Shown one piece after another: positions 19,280-30,034 of a DNA stretch of 64,000 bases. The first letter of the stretch is position 1; each line of letters opens with the position of its first letter. A model generated the notes under the pieces. That model had not been told where the DNA came from. It did not search any database and saw nothing but the letters and a program-made list of their open reading frames with translations. This DNA is from Ascarosepion bandense (Eukaryota; Mollusca; Cephalopoda; Sepiida; Sepiidae): the NCBI GenBank assembly GCA_037127315.1, contig JBBBDQ010001614.1, positions 1,296,001 through 1,360,000 on the forward strand, in the 5' to 3' direction. The position numbers and the translations under genes were made by a program.

Positions 19280-19480
19280 TTGAAACACTGGTTCTCATAC
19301 GGCTACGGGAGTTAAGCAACATCGAGCCTCGTCAGTAACCAGACGTGTGACTGCTTGAGGAGACCAGATGTTATAAGCTTGGAATGTGTGGGTGGTGTAA
19401 TAAATAACGGCTCAGTTTTGGGGAATTGGATAACTGAGTTCCAATTCTAGTCAGGTTCGTCATATCACTTAAACGCAACT
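19280..19480 (+). mobile_element. SINE-5S, diverged
   Basis: 5S-like GAGTTAAGCAACATCGAGCC and GTCAGTAACCAGACGTGTGA are followed by a tRNA-like GTGGTGTAATAAATAACGGC and TGAGTTCCAATTCTAGTCAG. Confidence 0.7.
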
Positions 19481-19805
19481 ACTTTATTTTTAAATAATGA
19501 ATTCCAAGAGATGCTATTTTATCAATTAAACTCCAGCGTGGATGCTTCCCAAAACACTAAAATTCTTAACCTCTTCAATTCAAGATATAATTATTATCTA
19601 TCCTTATAATAATAATAATCTTCACTTTCTTCACCCTCCTCTAACATTCATATTATACGCATATTTCAGTAATCATCTACCTTGAGTGGTTCTTAAGCCT
19701 TATACTGAGTGTGCTTTAGTAATGAAAACGTTTTTTTTATGTTTTTTTTTCAAGATAATGTAGGGCTATTGATTAAATACTTATTTAATTATAATAGTGC
19801 GTTTA
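19481..19805. other. unassigned sequence
   Basis: AT-rich; no supported feature. Confidence 0.4.
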
Positions 19806-20150
19806 ATTCTCACTGGGTGTCCCATCCTTTAGGTCTTGGCCACATCTTTGTTACACTTAGAAACTCGGTAGTGGAACTTTGACGTGGTGTAATGGTTAAC
19901 AAGCTTGTCTCGATAGAACAATTATAACTGAATAGTAGGTTCGATCATCATCGGGCACCCCATACATTCAGCCTTGTGCCACATCTAAGTTACGCTTAAA
20001 AAATTGTAGAGAACCACGATGTTGTGTAATGGTTAGCAAACTTGTCTGGCTAGATTAATTATGATTGAATAGTGAGGTCGATCCTCACTGAGTGTTCCAT
20101 ATTTCCGGTCTTGTGTAACATGTACGCTTCGCTTAGGAAATTTCTATTTT
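19806..20150 (+). repeat. tandem tRNA-like SINE units (2 and a part)
   Basis: Two units spaced about 137 bp apart each have GTGTAATGGTTA-CAA (box A-like, near 19887 and 20025) and GTTCGATCATC or GGTCGATCCTC (box B-like). A 5'-truncated third unit precedes them. All share CTTG-GCCACATCT-TTAC-CTTA text. Confidence 0.75.
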
Positions 20151-20153
20151 ATA

Positions 20154-20770
20154 TTATAAAAGTGTCTGATGGACAAGATGAACTTCGAAGTTTACCCAAG
20201 TTTTTTTTTTTACAAGGGTACCAAAATTAGTGAAAGCTTGGCAAAAGGTCAAATTATTTGAACGCTTATTGAAAATAGAACTTACGATCAATAGCGAATG
20301 AGACGTGCACACTTCTCTTTGCGTTATTTGTGAGAATGTGGAGATGGTCCTTCTGCCTTCTTTTTCCGCAAAGAATAAAAACGCGTATGACACGGAAATG
20401 GCGAGACTAAGAAAGAAGGTAACAATTCCTGCAATGTTTTGTCCATAGATCCAAGTGCCGCTCTAAGATCGTCTGTGAAGTTAGCAGAACCATTCCGGAG
20501 AATTTTACACGTTCGATTGACGCGTCTAATTTGTTTTTGTCCACGATTTCCTGGTGTTGGCTTTTCAGAACGAAACACGACAATGCGCTCGTGAAAAACG
20601 CGACAGCACGATCATGACAAAAGAATTCCATTTTGTTTTCGATAGTTTTTTTTTTTTTTTTACAGAAATAACACAAAATACTAATAAATGAATTCTGACT
20701 AAAATACGCATGCTCAAAAACATGACTATTGAAAACGAGGCAGGGTTGAATAAGTATTTTACACATTAAA
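20154..20770 (-). other. overlapping open frames of unknown origin
   Basis: Three frames are open over parts of this segment on the minus strand. Frame 1 (20578-20324) reads VNRTCKILRNGSANFTDDLR with three N-glycosylation-type sequons. Frame 3 (20393-20154, extending upstream to about 20460) contains a hydrophobic run AGIVTFFLSLAISVSYAFLF. Another (20766-20407) reads VDKNKLDASIERVKFSG. The composition is more coding-like than the surroundings. I do not recognise a family; it could be a decayed exon, part of a mobile element, or chance. Confidence 0.3.
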
Positions 20771-21059
20771 AACCTCTACTTTCCAATTAATATTACGGAT
20801 GTGAAAGGAAGTAAAAAAAAAAGATAGCTTTTGCTTTCCGCTTTCTTTAGAATTAATATATCTTTAAAAACTTATTGGTGTTTTGTAAAAATTGGTATCG
20901 ATTAAAAGTGTTATAGAAAAATTTCTCTTCAGAAATGCTAATATTTATGTTTCTGAAACAAAGGTTATATGAAATTTATTTTTAACCTTTTCAATTTTCA
21001 TACCGTTTTCATGACAGATTTTATCGTTAGAAATAGTTTGTAACAGAATACTACAATAT
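20771..21059. other. unassigned AT-rich sequence
   Basis: No supported feature. Confidence 0.4.
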
Positions 21060-22090
21060 TGAAAATGCTAAAATAGTGAGGAGAATGCTAGAATGTTATA
21101 AAATTTTAAAGTGAATGCTAGAGTATTGAGGAGAGAATAGAATATTAAGGAAAATGCTAGAATATTATAGGGAATGATAGAATATTAAAGAGGATGGAAG
21201 TGTATTGAAGAGAATGCTAGAATATTAAAGCGAAGGCTAGAATATTATTGGGAATGATAGAATATTAAAGAGATTACTAGAGTATTGAGAAGATGATAGA
21301 ATATTAAGGAAAATGCGAGAATATTATAGTGAATGATAGAATATTAAAGAGGATGGTAGAGACGGAGGAGAAGGCTAGAATATTAAACCGAAGGCGAGAA
21401 TATTACTGGGAATTATAGAATATTAAAGGTAATGCTAGAGTATTGAGAAGAAGGCTAGAATATTATAATGAATACTAGAATATTATGGAGAATGATAGAA
21501 TATTATGGAGAATGATAGAATATTGGGTTGTACGGTAGAATAACGAGGAGAATGTTAGAATATAATGGAGAATGATAGAATATTATGGAGAATGATAGAA
21601 TATTGGGTTGTACGGTAGAATAATGAGGAGAATGTTAGAATATTACGGAGAATGATAGAATATTATGGAGAAAGATAGAATATTATGGAGAATGATAGAA
21701 TATTGGGTTGTACGGTAGAATAATGAGGAGAATGTTAGAATATTACGGAGAATGATAGAATATAATGGAGAATGATAGAATATTATGGAGAATGATAGAA
21801 TATTGGGTTGTACGGTAGAATAATGAGGAGAATGTTAGAATATTACGGAGAATGATAGAATATTATGGAGAAAGATAGAATATTATGGAGAATGATAGAA
21901 TATTGGGTTGTACGGTAGAATAATGAGGAGAATGTTAGAATATTGCGGTTTAATGCTAGAATATTGTAGTTTGATGCTAGAATATTGAGGAGAATGCGAG
22001 AATGATAAAGAGAATGCTAGAATATTACAGGGAGTGTAAGAATATTAAGGAGAATGCACGTATATTTACGGGAATGCTAGGATATTGAGT
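21060..22090. repeat. 20-bp minisatellite with 100-bp higher-order period
   Basis: Units follow GAGAATGATAGAATATTATG. From 21481 to about 21940 every unit is exactly 20 bp. A variant unit GGGTTGTACGGTAGAATAAT starts at 21525, 21605, 21705, 21805 and 21905, so four or five units form a repeat of 80 then 100 bp. The flanks (21060-21480 and 21940-22090) are older, with units of 20-23 bp. Confidence 0.95.
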
Positions 22091-22189
22091 GTCAGCTGAT
22101 CGACAGAAATGAAAAATACAAGAATTTAGAACTTATTGGAATGGATGGATGACATGTTCTAAGATAAAGAACAACACTCGAATTTCAGT

Positions 22190-22330
22190 AAAAGAAGAAT
22201 CATTAATATTATTGGTCCTGATCTGTTAAGACGGCTTCATTTTCCTACTGCCGTAAGGTTGCCTCTCTGTGACTTTTCTATAAATACTTTCATGGTAATT
22301 GTTCAGAGAAGCTCTTCGCTATGGTACCTA
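22190..22330 (+). mobile_element. LINE-A internal fragment
   Basis: Translates to VRLPLCDFSINTFMV-like text with NIIGPDLL before it, matching NVIGTDLA and VASLCLFYKYFHG. Confidence 0.55.
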
Positions 22331-22369
22331 TACATTTTTTAAACATTTAAGCTCAGTAATATACTGACG

Positions 22370-22672
22370 TGGATATGCGTTTTGTTGCAATGGATATCGA
22401 CTCGCAACGACAAATCGGGGAACCGAGCTCGAATTCCAGTTGAATACCTCGCATTCACTTACGCACATTTACTCTTGGGAAAGGTATTAAACAGTCTCTT
22501 CCCTCTAGTTATGGATTAAATAATAGGACAGATTGGGTTCTATAGTCTTGGCTGGCAACCAATCTTCCGCAGAAATCAATGGCAGACTACTGCGGGATAA
22601 TCTTCTGCCCAGTCAGTGATGTCTCTTCAGAGACATGATCGCCCAAAGCGTGTATAGCACTTAACTGACCGA
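22370..22672 (+). mobile_element. SINE-T, full length
   Basis: Box A-like TTGCAATGGATATCGACTCG, box B-like GCTCGAATTCC, the full body, and a 3' end in GCACTTAACTGACCGACTGA. Confidence 0.85.
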
Positions 22673-23525
22673 CTGAATATAATAGTTGGAAGCATAATTA
22701 AAACTTCTACTGGGCATAAAGTGGGGGAACGGTTTTCTATTGTTATGTAGTAATAAACTGATCCCTAAATAATTATAATTAATGTAATATAATATTTCTC
22801 TTCTCCCACCAACTATGAGTTAAATGGTAGGACAGATTGGGTTCTATAGCCTTGGCTGGCAATTTAGGTTGTCTTTCAAGACAAGATCGCCAAAAGCGTG
22901 TATCACATATGGCACTTAACTGACTAACTGAATATAATAGTTGGAAACATAATTAAAACTTCTAGTGGGCATAAAGTGGGGGATTGGTTTTTTTATTTTT
23001 ATGAAGTAAACTGATCCCCCACTAATTATATTTAATAAAATAATGTAATATAATCGATGGCAGGACAGATTGGGTTCTATAGCCTTGGCTGGCAACCAGT
23101 CTACTGCAGAAAGTAATGGCAACCTGCTGCGGCATTATCTTCTGTCCAGTTAGTCATATCTCTTTCGAGGCATGATCGCCCAAAGCGTGTATAACGTATG
23201 GCACTTAACTGACTGACTGAGTATAATAGTTGGAAACATAATTAAAAGTGCTACTGGGCATAAAGTGGGGGATCGATTTTATATTTTATGAAGTAATAAA
23301 CTGATCCCCCACTAATTATGCTTAATATAATAATGTAATATAATCGATCTCTTCTCCCTGCAGCTATGTGTTGAGTGGCAGAACAGATTAGGTTCTATAG
23401 CCTTGGTTGGTAACTAGTCTACCGCAGAGATCAATGGCAACCTACTGTGGGATAATCTTCTGCCCAGTCAGTCATGTCTCTTTCGAGACATGATCGCCCA
23501 AAGTGTGGCACTTAAGTGACTGACT
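22673..23525 (+). repeat. satellite made of SINE-T body plus a hairpin linker
   Basis: Units begin AATATAATAGTTGGAAACAT at about 22677, 22931 and 23221. Each carries a linker that folds on itself (AAGTGGGGGATCGGTTTT with TAAACTGATCCCCCACT) followed by the SINE-T 3' body without its promoter. A second group lies at 54226-54790. Confidence 0.85.
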
Positions 23526-23860
23526 AGACTGACAACGAGGTCTCATAACTTTAGAGTTAAGTTGGCTAGATATAACCGTAAGTTCTACGCTAACAGTTTT
23601 TTCTTGCACGTTCACGCGTTTGGAACTCTCTACTGGCTCCATGGTTTCCAGTCAACCTTAATCTTCAAAAATTTAAATGCAAAGTCAAATTGCTCTCTAT
23701 TGCCCTCCTGATTACTCTTATTTTGTTCTCGCTTCTCACTAATGTTTCTGTTTTCTAATTCTTCAACAACCAGTAATCCATTGTATTGTAGTAGTTTTAC
23801 TTCCTTGCTTGGGGTGGACTCGATTTTTAAAAAAATGTAAAATTTAATAAATAATTAATT
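23526..23860 (+). mobile_element. LINE-A tail, diverged
   Basis: TTTGGAACTCTCTACTGGCT (FGTLYW; LWNSLP position) and CTTCAAAAATTTAAATGCAA precede a 3' UTR ending CTTGCTTGGGGTGGACTCGA. Confidence 0.6.
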
Positions 23861-24245
23861 TTAAAACAGACTTCAATGGTGAATGTAACTGCTGACGGTA
23901 AATCACGAGCCGTTGTAAAAATAAAAACATCTAAACTGTCATCTATACTCAAAAGTTATCTCAGATCAAAAACTAAAAATCGCTTCAAACGTATAAATTC
24001 TACAAATGACATAGAAGACGACCACCCATTAGCAGCAAGGTTGTAAAAAATACCAGGTCGAGAAACTGGCGCGGGATACCCTTCTCTCAATGAGGGTGAA
24101 TGGGCCTCTCTTAAGCCGTGGTAGGCAACCCATCTAGTGATGGTGTCGCGATATAAACACTCTTGGTAGCTCTGGAGAAGCATCAAGTATTCAGCTACTG
24201 ACAAGATTTGGAATCTCGGTCGAGGGCCGCAGAATGATAATGATG
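23861..24245. other. unassigned sequence
   Basis: No gene. Contains a GC-richer stretch (GGTAGGCAACCCATCTAGTG) that may be part of an unknown repeat. Confidence 0.35.
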
Positions 24246-24264
24246 ATATATATATATATATATA

Positions 24265-24585
24265 AAGGTCTGTATTCGGTTGTGTCATAAGTAAACAAAC
24301 ATTTATCGTAAATAATCAGACCGGTAGAAATAAATATATATTTACTGTTTCATTATAAACAGAATATCTACTCAAATACGAGTATCGATCAAAACCGATA
24401 CTCAGCCATCAATATGGCTCATTTTCTCCAATTTTACTCCCGATAGGTACGATAAGTTTTCATGGACTTACTTAGGTTAGTTTATCCTTGGATGACTTAT
24501 TTGATTCCGATATTGGAAATCGATATCCTGATATCCTATCGGGTCTGATCAAAATCAGGTTTTCAGCCATATTTTTTTATTTTTT
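24265..24585. other. unassigned sequence
   Basis: Several short inverted GATATC/CGATA-type motifs; no supported feature. Confidence 0.35.
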
Positions 24586-25300
24586 TTTTAATCATATCAC
24601 CTCAAGCAAGGCGGTAACGCCACTGATGCGCAGGGGGCTACATAAGGGTAAAAAGAATGGAAAAGAGAAAGCCGGAAACCACATCCTAAACAGGAAACAA
24701 GGGATGAGCCTCTTCACCTGTTCAATAGATGTGGGTGGAGTGTGAACCGGGCGATAGTTTAGTCTATCTACTCCAATTGAGAAAAAATAAAAAAATAAAA
24801 AATAAAAAAAATATTAAAAAAGGAAAAGAGTGAAAATATTGGAAAAGAGAAAACCGGAATCCGCATCCTAAACAGGAAACAAGGGATGAGCCTCTTCACC
24901 TGTTCAATAGATGTGGGTGGAGTGTGAACCGGGCGATAGTTTAGTCTATCTACTCCAATTGAAAAAAAAATAATAAAAAAGGAAAAGAGTGAAAAGATTG
25001 GAAAAGAGAAAACCGGAAACCGCATCCTAAACAAGAAACAAGGGATGAGCCTCTTCACCTGTTCAATAGATGTGGGTGGAGTGTGAACCGGGCGATAATA
25101 TAGTCTATCTATTCCAATTGAACAAAAAATAATAATAAAAAAGGAAAAGAGTGAAAAGATTGGAAAAGAGAAAACCGGAAACCGCATCCTAAACAGGAAA
25201 CAAGGGATGAGCCTCTACACCTGTTCAACAGATGTGGGTGGAGTGTGAACCGGGCGATAGTTTAGTCTATCTACTCCAATAGTTTAGTCTATCTACTCCA
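24586..25300 (-). mobile_element. LINE-A 3' end with four tandem 3'-UTR units
   Basis: The minus-strand 3' terminus (24586-24655, CCCCTGCGCATCAGTGGCG) is preceded in the element by four units with GTTCACACTCCACCCACA and CTTGTTTCCTGTTTAGGATG. Anchor positions are 24672, 24854, 25013 and 25174 (spacing 182, 159, 161). An uninterrupted 139-residue minus frame across it is translated repeat. Confidence 0.85.
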
Positions 25301-25302
25301 AT

Positions 25303-25617
25303 GTTATTTTGGTTTTTGCTTCGGGTTTTGCTCTAAGTAGATATAATTGCAGTTCTTAGTCTCAGCCATGATACCATTTACTCAGAGAACTTATTTAGCC
25401 TTCAAAATTCAGTTTGCGACGGAAAACTTATTTGACATCGATACCGGAAAGTAAAATTTGACTTACATTTTTTCTTTTAATCTACGGTTTCGTTTTGACT
25501 GGAAAGAACTATCGTTTTTTAGTCTTTCGTACCAACGTCCAAAGAGGCTGAGCTCCAGGACCATGGATTAGTTTTAATGCTTTTATTACACGCGAGCAAT
25601 GCCGGGCAAAACTGCTA

Positions 25618-25618
<1 letters not shown>
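25303..25618 (+). mobile_element. Hel, 5'-truncated
   Basis: Ends CGCGAGCAATGCCGGG ... ACTGCTAG followed by T. Internal text (ACCATTTACTCAGAG, CAAAATTCAGTTTGCGACGG) matches 18049-18565 and 37377-37815. Confidence 0.7.

Positions 25619-25662
<44 letters not shown>
25619..25662. repeat. (TA)n microsatellite
   Basis: TA run starting at the CTAG end of Hel. Confidence 0.95.
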
Positions 25663-25664
<2 letters not shown>

Positions 25665-25745
25665 TTGTATCTGTCGGGGAAGCACAAGTAAATGGAAGGG
25701 AATTCCACAGGCGGAAAGTGCGAGGTAAGAAGCTGCCGGAAAAGG
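25663..25745 (-). mobile_element. LINE-A fragment (LWNSLP region)
   Basis: The minus strand reads SFLPRTFRLWNSLPFTCASP within a frame that also runs through flanking microsatellites. Confidence 0.65.
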
Positions 25746-25825
25746 AAAAAGAAAGAAAGAAAAAGATGAAAAAGAAGCAGAAGCATAAAATGGGAATTTT
25801 AGTAGTAATAGTAGTATTAATAGAA

Positions 25826-25932
25826 TAATAATAATAATAATAATAATAATAAGTGCTCTTCAGCACCAGCTGATCCATGATACTTAACACCCTTCAACAT
25901 ACTCAATAGAATAAGAAGACATAAAAGAAAGA

Positions 25933-25976
<44 letters not shown>
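25826..25976. repeat. two (ATA)n microsatellites
   Basis: ATA runs at about 25826-25851 and 25934-25976, just upstream of LINE-C. Confidence 0.9.
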
Positions 25977-25979
<3 letters not shown>

Positions 25980-25984
25980 TAACT

Positions 25985-26725
25985 TTCAGGCAAATATTAT
26001 GCATAATAATATGGATCCAAAATGCAGGTTTTGTGATAAACACCAAGAAACAATAGACCACCTAATCTCAGGCTGTTCTGTGCTTGCTCCAAATGAATAT
26101 AAAAATCGCCACGATAGAGTTGGGCAATATTTACATTGGACAATGTGCAAACATTATGGAAAATCTGTAAGCAAACACTGGTATGAACATCACCCAGCAC
26201 CGGTTACAGAAATAGAAGATGTAACCATTCTATGGGATTACACCATCTACACAGACAGAAAAATTGAAGCAAACAGGCCAGACATTATTGTTAAAAACCA
26301 GAAGGAGAAAACTTGTCTATTAATTGATATGGCTTGTCCAGCGGATTGTAACATAGCAACCAAGGAATTTGAAAAACTGTCAAAATATAAAGACCTGGAA
26401 ATTGAAATAGAAAAAATGTAGAAATTGAAAACAACAGTTGTGCCAGTGATAGTAGGTGCACTTGGAATGATAAAAAATGGAACAAAAGAACACATTGAAA
26501 GAATCCCTGGAAACCCCAGGCTTAAGAGATATACAAAAAATTGTCTTATTAAGTACAGCCCACACACTAAGGAATACTTTATCGATGTAATGCTAGGGAT
26601 GATAGGGAAGATAGAAAAACATGAAATGAAGTCATAACAACACGCCACGACCTGCCTTAGGTCTCCCCGCAGACTTGGTTGGTAGTGAGACCAAAGCAGA
26701 AATCGAAATATGATGAAAAATGACA
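25985..26725 (+). pseudogene. LINE-C C-terminal half: zinc knuckle and restriction-like endonuclease
   Basis: The frame at 25999-26421 begins with a CCHC knuckle, CRFCDKHQETIDHLISGC (C-x2-C-x8-H-x4-C). It runs through RHDRVGQYLHWTMCKHYG and reaches ANRPDIIVKNQKEKTCLLID, a PD...D nuclease-type core, then KEFEKLSKYKDLEIEIEKM. A TAG at 26419 stands where related elements have W. The frame continues as KTTVVPVIVGALGMIKNGT and HIERIPGNPRLKRY to 26637. This layout is known for site-preferring LINEs with a restriction-like endonuclease (R2/R4/NeSL groups). The RT part is absent (5' truncation at the ATA repeat). The 3' UTR ends in (ATA)n. Confidence 0.85.
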
Positions 26726-27060
26726 TAATAATAATAATAATCAAATTGTAATTGTAACAATGAAGAATCTATTTACCTTATTCCCCCACTGGAGCGAGAT
26801 GTGACACAAGGTCATTTTTTAACGTGGGGAACCCGGGCGCGTACGCTCAGGCCATTGTCAAATATTATCCGGCCCCTGCTTACGCGGTAATTGGGCACCA
26901 CACTGGTCAAAACTAGTTATAGCTGGTCAGATCTGGTTATATGCCACCCAGCTAAAAGACCAGATTGCAATGAAAAAAATATAAAATTTTTTAACGAAGG
27001 ACAGGAAAAATAAAGCGAAAGAAGGGATGTCGTCACATGTAACAGGTTCGTGCCAAGATT
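26726..27060. other. unassigned sequence
   Basis: GC-richer text (GGGGAACCCGGGCGCGTACG) near 26823; no family recognised. Confidence 0.35.
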
Positions 27061-27177
27061 CCTTGAAATTGAACAAATATACATACACACACACACCCAA
27101 TATATATGTGTATGTATGCATGTGTAAATATAAATATATGTGTCTGTGTGTGTGCATGTAGACATATTTATATTCAG

Positions 27178-27799
27178 TTCTGTGCAAAAGTATTAGGACA
27201 AGAACTATTTTATCTTTTATGAGGCATCAAAATAAAGTTTAAAATCACCCCTGTCCTAACACTTTTGCACATTACCGGTAATTTGCAAAAGTATTAGGAC
27301 AGGGGTGATTTTCCCAAAAACCACACAGAAATTCAAATACAGGGTGAGAATTAAATTTATTATTAAATAATCAATATTTATTAGCAAAGTAAATTGTTAA
27401 GAAATATTGATTATTTGATTGTTTAAAACTAGGTGTAAAACAAGTTATTTTGAAACTACTCTATTGAACATCTGTGAGATATTTTGAATAAAAACCTTGA
27501 TAAATCTACTGTTACTTTGCAAGACACACTTTGGGAACAAATACAAGCTGCTTGGCAGGAGATACCATTGTATACATTGAAGAAGCTTGTGATATCAATG
27601 CCGGACAGAATGAAGGCTGTTATCAAAGCAAAAGGCTATTATACTAAATATTAAATTTATTTTGTAACAAGTATTTTTTTCTTGTTAAAGCATTTGTTGA
27701 GTAAATCAAATAAAATTATTTAAATTAAATTGTTTATTTTCTGTCAATACACCTCATAAAATATAAAACAGTTCTTGTCCCAATACTTTTGCACAGTAC
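27178..27799 (+). mobile_element. Tc1-like deletion derivative with transposase tail
   Basis: Outer repeats GTGCAAAAGTATTAGGACAA (left) and its complement near 27780. An inner palindrome at 27240-27312 centred on ACCGGT. Coding remnant TLWEQIQAAWQEIPLYTLKK then SMPDRMKAVIKAK. Part of the body is replaced by AT-rich sequence (27350-27450). Confidence 0.8.
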
Positions 27800-27836
27800 T
27801 ATATATATATATATATATAGATATATATATATATAC
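27800..27836. repeat. (TA)n microsatellite
   Basis: TA run with GATA interruption at the 3' end of the Tc1 copy. Confidence 0.9.
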
Positions 27837-28002
27837 AATGGTCTTTATTATATTTTGCTTGCTGCCGCTGGAAATTCTCAAGTGATGCTGTTTCTGTTAT
27901 TTGGTAAGGAACTTAATTTATGTTTCTCTTGCAGCAGTCTAAAAGATTAGAGGAAAAATGTTTTTTTCTGTCTGAATTTCTGTGATGAGATATTATCATT
28001 AG

Positions 28003-28097
28003 TTACACTATTTACATGCCAACTATTGTCCTCATCTTTGTTGTTGTTATCACAAACGACAATCATGAGAGCAATAGTTTGCATGTAAATAGTGTAA
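28003..28097. repeat. inverted repeat, 26-bp arms
   Basis: TTACACTATTTACATGCC... pairs with ...GCATGTAAATAGTGTAA with one mismatch. The spacer holds TCCTCATCTTTGTTG, the motif of the 49-kb array family. Confidence 0.85.
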
Positions 28098-28469
28098 TTG
28101 AAGGATGCTCTTCTTTAAGACATGTGATTCATTCACTCAAAGCCATTTTTAGTCTTTGATCTTCGGCCTGAAATAATATGGTTTATATTATTTGGTACAA
28201 ATTTTTTGGTTTGCAGTTCTGTATAATCAGTCCAGCAGTTTCGAAGAAGGATTGCCTGCACAAAGAACTAAAGACTTCATTCGTTCGATCTGAGAAAAAC
28301 AGCAGACAATTTAGTCATTTCTAAACGTGTTTGACGCCATGCATATCTAACTCGAATTCAAAAGTGCGTTTGCTACAAAGTGACTTCTTTTCGTTAGTCA
28401 GTTCTTAGCGATGGACATTTTTCCATTCATCTTTCTTCTATTACTAAATTGCCTATTGATTTAGATATC

Positions 28470-28660
28470 CCTATCACTGTATCCGTCCTGGGCATGACGA
28501 TAAACTACATCCAGCAGCAAGGCCTCTGATCGGGTGGTTTTGAGAAGCGTGAAACTGTAGAAGTAGGGTCACTTCGTGATGAACGTCGGGGGTCACCAGT
28601 GTAGCTATAGGGATGCGTCAGCTATGCCTGGTACAAGGTCACTTCTAAACTTAAGTGGAA
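28470..28660 (+). mobile_element. SINE-C family, diverged
   Basis: GGGCATGACGATAAACTACA then GGCCTCTGATCGGGTGGTTT correspond to GGGCATGATAATAAACTGCA and ACCTCTGATTGGGGAGGTTG at 44040-44300. Confidence 0.55.
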
Positions 28661-29454
28661 TTTTGTTAATAGAACTGGATACTTATTACATATTTGTGAG
28701 AAGAAAAAGGTTCATTTTTTATGTTAAAATAGAAATTTAAGAATTGAATAACAAGAATTCGTAGAAATTAAAGTTCAGCGGGAAAGTTAAGGGTATCAGA
28801 CGTTGAAGAATGTTCACAGAAGTAATTTTTTGGAAAAAGTTTATGAGTACGTACGTATGTATGAGGTTTTATTTGGTACGCATGTTTTTGAATGAAGAAG
28901 AAGTAAAATGAACAGCACACGAGAAAGAAGGAGAAAGATGACGATGTGCGATGCGACCTTATGTCCGGGTCGACTTGAAGTTTCTGCCTTGTTACATTTT
29001 AGTTCGTCGTTTCTCCTGCTTCCATGTCTGTCTGACTGACGGTGATCAGAACCTGTTATAGTAATTTAGATTTTGTCTTGCAAATCGCTCCAATTGGTCA
29101 GAAAACCAATTTAACATCTATTTGCGAAATCCGGTTTCGACTTTTTCTTTAAGCACATCGTCAATCCTTTTTCTATTTGGCAAAAATCAGGATTTCACAC
29201 GTCATTGTGAGTTTTTGTAAAAGTGAAGAAGAAGAAGAAGGTTGATTTTAATTCTTAATTTCCTAGGCCACAAAACCAGCTTTTCGTTCCTGTTGTTTGC
29301 GATCCCAACTATGAACAAATAAACTGGGAACAAAAAACGATGAAAGTATAAAAATTCATTATATTGTAAAAATACCTGCAATAAATTTTAATAGTAAAAC
29401 AATTATTAGCAATATATTTTTGTAAAACAAACTTAGCTCACTGGTACCCGCTAT
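28661..29454. other. unassigned sequence
   Basis: No exon or known repeat seen. The last 110 bases resemble the A-rich tail following SINE-C at 44.3 kb. Confidence 0.35.
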
Positions 29455-29862
29455 ATATGAATATCCTCGAGCCACAAGATTAGCAACTAGGTCCCACCCT
29501 TTTACTGTGAAACCGATAAATTGTAAACGCAAATTCTACTCGAACATTTTATTTCCTCGCACTTCCCCCCTGTGGAATTCCCTTCCGCTTACTTGCTTTT
29601 CCCGACAGCTACAATCTTCAAGAATTCAAATATAAAGTCAATAGTCATCTCCTGTCTCACTAACCTGCATCCTCTTTCTCATGCTCTTTTCTCCGTCCAC
29701 CCAACTCTCATCAGTATTCTCTTCCTTCTCATACTTTCTTCCTGAGACCCTCTGTAGCCTGTCACTCTTTCTCGTAACATTCCTCGTATGTAACCCCCTG
29801 CACAACAGTGGCAGTAAAATGCCTTGTTTGGGGCCACACGATTATAAAAAAAAAGATTCAAT
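29455..29862 (+). mobile_element. LINE-A tail with poly-A
   Basis: Coding end: ATRLATRSHPFTVKP, then FPRTSPLWNSLPLTCFS. The 3' UTR has TAACCCCCTGCACAACAGTG and CTTGTTTGGGGCCACACG, then poly-A at 29847. Confidence 0.8.
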
Positions 29863-30034
29863 AAAATAAAAAATTACGAGAAAACATTTTTGGTAAAAAG
29901 ATATTACCAGTAAAATATTGAAAGAAAATCAAAATGCACCAGCAAAAATATTTTGTAAATGAAATCAATAATGTTTCTAAGAAATTAAATTTCGCCATTA
30001 AATGATCATTGAGAAATTGATATGCTGCTAAACA

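Noticed and set aside
24768..25187. 139-residue minus-strand frame with repeated RLIPCFLFRM
   Set aside because: It is the tandem LINE-A 3' UTR read in a stop-free frame because each unit keeps the same phase; no protein role is likely.
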